Shown piece after piece: positions 45,027 to 48,487 of a stretch of DNA of 48,487 nucleotides (its first letter is position 1; every line of letters begins with the position of its first letter). The notes beneath the pieces are model-generated. The model was not told the DNA's origin and searched no databases. It saw only the letters and a program-made list of their open reading frames with translations. The DNA is taken from NCBI GenBank assembly GCA_947442065.1, contig CANEUY010000002.1, positions 1 to 48,487 on the forward strand, given 5' to 3'. The stretch is from Verrucomicrobia subdivision 6 bacterium. GTDB taxonomy: Bacteria > Verrucomicrobiota > Verrucomicrobiia > Methylacidiphilales > Verrucolacustridaceae. Both the position numbers and the translations under genes were made by a program.

Positions 45027-45821
45027 TCACCCCAACGGGACCGCTACCCTTTTTCGACCACGAAAACAGCTCACCTCCCGATACCCCACTTCTTTCACGA
45101 GGGATACCGCGCGGTCAAACTCATATCCTACTTCCTGGGGGGCGTGAGCATCGGAAGAAATTAAAACAGGGATTTTCCTCCGAAAGGCCTCTTCGATGAA
45201 AATCTTGGATGGATAAATCTCCATCACCTCTTTTCGAAGGCCTGCCGTACTTACTTCCATGGCAACTCCCGCCGCCTCGATCGCATCCAGGGTTTCCCGA
45301 TAATAGGGGCGCAAATCCCCTTTGGGGCGATGCCCAAACTTCTTCACCAAATCCGGGTGAGCCAGGAAATCAAAAAGTCCGCTTTGAGCGGCTTGAGTCA
45401 TCGCCTTGAAGTACTTCGCCCATACCTCCTCCACGGGTTGATCTTTCCATCGGGCCAGTTTGAGGGGGTTATCCACGTCCCAATCGGGTGTGATGTAATG
45501 CACCGCACCGATGAAGTAGTCGAAATCGGCCATTTGTGCCAATTCGCGAATCCACCCCTCTTTTCCAGGCAAATAATCGCACTCCAATCCAAGCCGAATC
45601 GGCAATTTTGGAAATTCTGCACGAGCTTCCCCCACGAAACGCAGATACTCAGGAAAATCGGATAAATCCATCCGCCAATCATCAAATTTTGCGGGCATGG
45701 GGTTATGTTCGGAAAAGCCAATCTCCTGGAGGCCTTTTCGGACGGCTTCTGCCGCATACTCCCGAGGATGCCCCGTCGCGTGACCGCATAAGGGAGTGTG
45801 CATGTGATAGTCAAAAAGCAT
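45027..45821 (-). CDS. hisK: Histidinol-phosphatase, PHP family (HisJ/HisK-type)
   Basis: The 264-residue PHP-domain protein begins DYHMHTPLCGHA, which supplies the first metal ligands. It has GFSEHNPMP near residue 36, GLECDYLPG near 78, YFIGAVHYI near 101, FLAHPDLVKKF near 150, and SSDAHAPQEVGYEFD near 223. These are the ordered motifs of Firmicutes-type histidinol-phosphatases. No other his genes are in the window. A related PHP phosphoesterase role remains possible. The start is preceded by an A+T-rich leader. Confidence 0.83.
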   Translation of the reverse strand: MLFDYHMHTPLCGHATGHPREYAAEAVRKGLQEIGFSEHNPMPAKFDDWRMDLSDFPEYLRFVGEARAEFPKLPIRLGLECDYLPGKEGWIRELAQMADFDYFIGAVHYITPDWDVDNPLKLARWKDQPVEEVWAKYFKAMTQAAQSGLFDFLAHPDLVKKFGHRPKGDLRPYYRETLDAIEAAGVAMEVSTAGLRKEVMEIYPSKIFIEEAFRRKIPVLISSDAHAPQEVGYEFDRAVSLVKEVGYREVSCFRGRKRVAVPLG

Positions 45822-46050
45822 TCCTCATTACTAACTGCTTCCCGATCTTCACCAAAGCCCGATTTCACTTTTTAATCCACTTCCCAAAAGCAAATCATAA
45901 GCATATGTCTATTAGAGGCTTGCACATTTTCTTTGGTATTCTGGAATATTCATACCGAATCGTTTAACGGGTGTTTTCAAATTTTTGGCCAGAGATCAGG
46001 GGAGATAGGGTAGCGTTGATCACAGCAGCATGTTTTGGCATCATCTGTCT
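45822..46050. other. Divergent intergenic region upstream of heptose kinase
   Basis: This gap of about 229 bases is A+T-rich. TTGCAC (45920-45925) is a weak -35 candidate. An imperfect inverted repeat, TTGGTAT...ATACCGA (45933-45958), encloses the palindrome GAATATTC (45944-45951). No gene is seen. Neither downstream start has a clear ribosome site. Confidence 0.35.
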
Positions 46051-47061
46051 ATGCCTTCCCACACAAAGCTTCGTATTTCCCCGGACCTGCTCCGTCCCGC
46101 GCTTAGGCGCTTCCAACAACTCCGAATTCTTATCGTGGGGGATTTGATGCTGGACGAATTCATCTATGGCCGGGTTTCCAGGATTTCCCCGGAAGCTCCA
46201 GTCCCAGTCGTCCACGTGGAGAAGGAAAGCGCCTACCCCGGAGGGGCCGCGAATGTGGCCAGAAATCTGGCCTCCCTTGGCATTCACGCCGAATTAAGCG
46301 GCGGCATCGGCCAAGATGAAACGGGCCAACAACTCCTGCATCTTCTTCGTCACGGAAAAATCGGCGTCTCCGGGATATGCCGTTCGGGCAAATTCCCGAC
46401 AATCCGAAAAACCCGTATTCTTGCACGTCAACAGCAAGTGGTTCGAGTGGATCGGGAAGAACCCAACCGACTCACCCCAAAGGAACGGGACGCTGTCCTC
46501 CGGAAGGCTCTGCAGGTCCTCCCCCGGTGTGACGCCATGATTCTGGAGGATTACGGAAAGGGGCTCTTTGACCAACCCTTGGTGGATGCCCTCCTCAAAG
46601 CGGCCCATGCAAAAAAAATCCCGACAGCCATCGACCCCAACATTAACAATCCACTGCAATGGAATGGGGCCACCTTGGTAAAACCCAACCGGACAGAGGC
46701 ATTTGGGGCGCTGGGACAGCCCGATTCTGCCAATCCCAAAGATTGGATTGCCGCAGGGGAAGAACTTCTTCTCAAATGGTCCTGCGAACATCTTCTTCTC
46801 ACCCTGGGGGAACACGGGATGATTCTCTTCCAACCCCACCAAAAACCCTATGCCATCCCGAGCCGGGCCCGCGAGGTCTACGATGTTTCTGGTGCGGGAG
46901 ACACGGTCGTCTCCCTTCTCGCTGCCGGATTGGGCGCCGGCCTTCGTGGGGATCTCTCGGCCGAGATCGCCAACCTCGCCGCCGGGATTGTTGTAGGGAA
47001 ACTGGGGACTGCGACGGTCACGTCCCAGGAAATTATCGAGGCGTCCCGGAATCATGGGTAA
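46051..47061 (+). CDS. rfaE1: D-glycero-beta-D-manno-heptose-7-phosphate kinase (HldE kinase-domain type)
   Basis: The 336-residue PfkB-family kinase opens with ILIVGDLMLDEFIYGRVSRISPEAPVPVV, the HldE signature. It continues with YPGGAANVARNLASLG and the anion-hole and catalytic segment SGAGDTVVS near residue 285. It phosphorylates heptose 7-phosphate at C1 for ADP-heptose synthesis. It lacks the cytidylyltransferase half of the E. coli HldE fusion, so a separate rfaE2 is expected elsewhere. The start could also be 46030 (seven more residues); neither has a good ribosome site. It overlaps the GmhB-like gene by eight bases. Confidence 0.92.
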   Translation: MPSHTKLRISPDLLRPALRRFQQLRILIVGDLMLDEFIYGRVSRISPEAPVPVVHVEKESAYPGGAANVARNLASLGIHAELSGGIGQDETGQQLLHLLRHGKIGVSGICRSGKFPTIRKTRILARQQQVVRVDREEPNRLTPKERDAVLRKALQVLPRCDAMILEDYGKGLFDQPLVDALLKAAHAKKIPTAIDPNINNPLQWNGATLVKPNRTEAFGALGQPDSANPKDWIAAGEELLLKWSCEHLLLTLGEHGMILFQPHQKPYAIPSRAREVYDVSGAGDTVVSLLAAGLGAGLRGDLSAEIANLAAGIVVGKLGTATVTSQEIIEASRNHG

Positions 47062-47605
47062 AGGAGCCGTTTTTCTCGATCGTGACGACACTCTGATCGA
47101 AAACGTGCCTTATCTGGGGGATCCTTCCCTCGTTAAACTTATGCCAGGCGCGATGGAGGCCATAAAGGCACTTCGCCTTAGCGGCTTCCCTTTGGTCATC
47201 GTTTCCAACCAATCCGGCGTAGGCCGCGGTTTGATCACCAAAGAACAGGTTCGATCCGTCGATGCGAGAATGGAGGAACTCCTGGGCGGACGAGGAATCT
47301 TCACGACCTACAAACACTGTTATGCTGCTCCGGGCGACCCGTACGACGAACACAGAAAGCCCTCCCCCCTCATGTTGCAGGAAGCTGCCGAAACCCATGG
47401 GTTTGATCTTCTCCAGTCCTATATGGTGGGAAACCGTCTGAGCGATATACAGGCAGGCGACCGAGCTGGATGTAAAACCATCCTTCTACATCTCCGGGTG
47501 CCGCCCGATGAAGAACAAGAGTCAATCCGCCTAGCCTCCTTCACCGCCAAGGATTGGCCCTCCGCATGTGATTGGCTTTTGCAGTCAAAACGAGCCGATC
47601 AATGA
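47054..47605 (+). CDS. gmhB: HAD-family phosphatase, GmhB-like (heptose 1,7-bisphosphate 7-phosphatase)
   Basis: The 183-residue HAD protein has FLDRDDTLIE (Asp9 nucleophile, Asp11 acid/base), VSNQSGVGRG near residue 50, and EHRKPSPLML near 99. The next motif reads VGNRLSDIQAG, with Asn127 in place of the usual first Asp of motif IV; Asp131 is retained. The zinc-loop cysteines of E. coli GmhB are absent apart from Cys89. It overlaps the heptose kinase by eight bases and kdsB by four. That context strongly supports a role in ADP-heptose synthesis. Confidence 0.84.
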   Translation: MGKGAVFLDRDDTLIENVPYLGDPSLVKLMPGAMEAIKALRLSGFPLVIVSNQSGVGRGLITKEQVRSVDARMEELLGGRGIFTTYKHCYAAPGDPYDEHRKPSPLMLQEAAETHGFDLLQSYMVGNRLSDIQAGDRAGCKTILLHLRVPPDEEQESIRLASFTAKDWPSACDWLLQSKRADQ

Positions 47606-48339
47606 ATTCCCCCAAAGTCATCGCGGTGATTCCAGCCCGCTATCACTCCACGAGGTTCCCGGGAAAGCCCCTCACCCTGATTTCCGGGAAACCCCTTCTG
47701 CAGTGGGTCTGGGAGGAGGCCAAAAAGGCAAAATCCATTCAAAGAGTCATCATCGCAACGGACGACGCCCGGATCGCGGAAGCCGCTAAAAAATTCGGCG
47801 CTGAGGTCAAAATGACAAGAACGGATCACCCCTCTGGTACCGACCGCATCGCCGAGGTCGCGAAAGGGTTCGAGTCGGACTGGATTCTAAACATTCAGGG
47901 AGATGAACCCCTCATTGAAGGAACCTTTCTCGACCAGTGGATCAGCGGTTTGAATCCTTCTTTTGGGATGGCTACGGTGGCCACACCTCTTCCCGAAGTC
48001 TTGGATTTACAGCGCCCCGATGTTGTCAAAGTTTCCTTTGATACTCATGGGCGGGCTCTGGGCTTCCAACGCAAAGTTTCCATGGAAAAGGCTCATGAAT
48101 GGGCCCACCAACATGTAGGCCTCTATGCTTACACACCAGCTACCCTACGAACATTTGTATCCCTCCCCCCTAGTCCGGGTGAAAAAAGCGAACGATTGGA
48201 GCAACTCCGCGCACTCGAGAACGGGATTGCGATTCAAGTGCTGGCGCTTACCTTCGTCTCCGTTGGTGTGGACACGCCGGGGGACGTGACACGCGCGGAA
48301 CGGGCCCTGGCAGAACGCGCCAGAACTGTCTCCAAATGA
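47602..48339 (+). CDS. kdsB: 3-deoxy-manno-octulosonate cytidylyltransferase
   Basis: KdsB activates KDO as CMP-KDO for lipid A/core assembly. The 245-residue product begins [22 protein letters not shown] and has [11 protein letters not shown] near residue 52, [12 protein letters not shown] near 76 and [15 protein letters not shown] near 97. [13 protein letters not shown] lies near 173, and [14 protein letters not shown] is near the end. The ATG at 47602 overlaps the gmhB-like stop by four bases and matches the family N-terminus; an upstream TTG at 47572 is not needed. It is coupled to pyrG by another ATGA overlap. Confidence 0.95.
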   Translation: MNSPKVIAVIPARYHSTRFPGKPLTLISGKPLLQWVWEEAKKAKSIQRVIIATDDARIAEAAKKFGAEVKMTRTDHPSGTDRIAEVAKGFESDWILNIQGDEPLIEGTFLDQWISGLNPSFGMATVATPLPEVLDLQRPDVVKVSFDTHGRALGFQRKVSMEKAHEWAHQHVGLYAYTPATLRTFVSLPPSPGEKSERLEQLRALENGIAIQVLALTFVSVGVDTPGDVTRAERALAERARTVSK

Positions 48340-48487
48340 AATACATCTTTATCACAGGCGGGGTAATCAGTTCCCTGGGGAAAGGCCTAACGGCCGCAGC
48401 CTTGGGAACTTTACTGGAAAGGCGTGGCCTAAAAGTCGGGCTCATGAAATTCGATCCCTACCTCAACGTCGACCCCGGAACGATGAG
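48336..48487 (+). CDS. pyrG: CTP synthase, 5' part only
   Basis: PyrG makes CTP from UTP and glutamine, which also supplies the nucleotide for CMP-KDO. The visible 50 codons begin [20 protein letters not shown] and continue through [13 protein letters not shown], the invariant P-loop-bearing N-terminus of the family. The reading runs off the right end of the window. The start overlaps the kdsB stop by four bases. Confidence 0.94.
   Translation, partial: MKYIFITGGVISSLGKGLTAAALGTLLERRGLKVGLMKFDPYLNVDPGTM

Noticed and set aside
1-48487. CRISPR arrays, tRNA or rRNA genes, IS elements, prophage or plasmid functions
   Set aside because: No regularly spaced repeats, cloverleaf sequences, transposase or integrase motifs were seen. 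The gaps are too short and already accounted for.

Overview
The window looks like a chromosomal segment of a Gram-negative bacterium, most likely a PVC-superphylum member (Verrucomicrobiota-like). This placement is an inference, not a phylogenetic result. It rests on an alternative complex III (ACIII) locus facing an aa3-type oxidase, a MurA with Asp in place of the catalytic Cys, a DUF2723/TPR membrane protein, a stand-alone heptose kinase, and a kdsB-pyrG arrangement. Base composition looks moderate by eye (roughly 50-55% G+C) and coding density is very high. No gene-free stretch exceeds 300 bases. I saw no tRNA, rRNA, CRISPR array, IS element or integrase. Many adjacent genes overlap by four bases (ATGA or GTGA).

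Region 1 (1-3365): sulfate assimilation. A cysD-cysNC pair (ATP sulfurylase with fused APS kinase, cut by the left edge) is divergent from cysH, a PAPS reductase without iron-sulfur cysteines. infA (IF-1) follows. Region 2 (3372-9359, minus strand): a LuxR-type regulator, mutS, an MGDG-synthase-like glycosyltransferase and a GH1 beta-glucosidase whose start overlaps the glycosyltransferase stop. Region 3 (9631-14110): a Prc/CtpA-type tail-specific protease, a thioredoxin-fold protein, a fused two-repeat lycopene cyclase and an orphan CoaB-like protein.

Region 4 (14118-30667): a respiratory supercluster. On the minus strand, coxB-coxA-ctaA-ctaB, a 40-residue membrane peptide and coxC encode an aa3 oxidase and its haem A pathway. 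On the plus strand, actABCDEF (quinol:cytochrome c oxidoreductase) runs without a break into four more genes: a small membrane protein, a CcoN homologue that lacks all six haem/copper histidines, a CcoO homologue whose haem Met is replaced by Cys, and a monohaem cytochrome c. From actB to the CcoN homologue each stop overlaps the next start, so the cofactor-free subunit appears to be made together with ACIII. This is the most unusual part of the window.

Region 5 (30722-43615): a glycan cluster. It holds two very large polytopic membrane proteins (DUF2723+TPR and YfhO-like), a GT39-type transferase on the opposite strand, a GT2-methyltransferase fusion, a GMD-like epimerase/dehydratase with an altered active site, a sugar C-methyltransferase, a DegT-type aminotransferase and a GT9 transferase. 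Together they suggest synthesis and transfer of a branched or methylated deoxy/amino sugar to a surface glycan. Region 6 (43717-48487): envelope precursors, with murA, a PHP-family histidinol-phosphatase, heptose-7-phosphate kinase, a GmhB-like phosphatase, kdsB and the start of pyrG. The last three junctions are ATGA or short overlaps. This set points to an LPS inner core with heptose and KDO.
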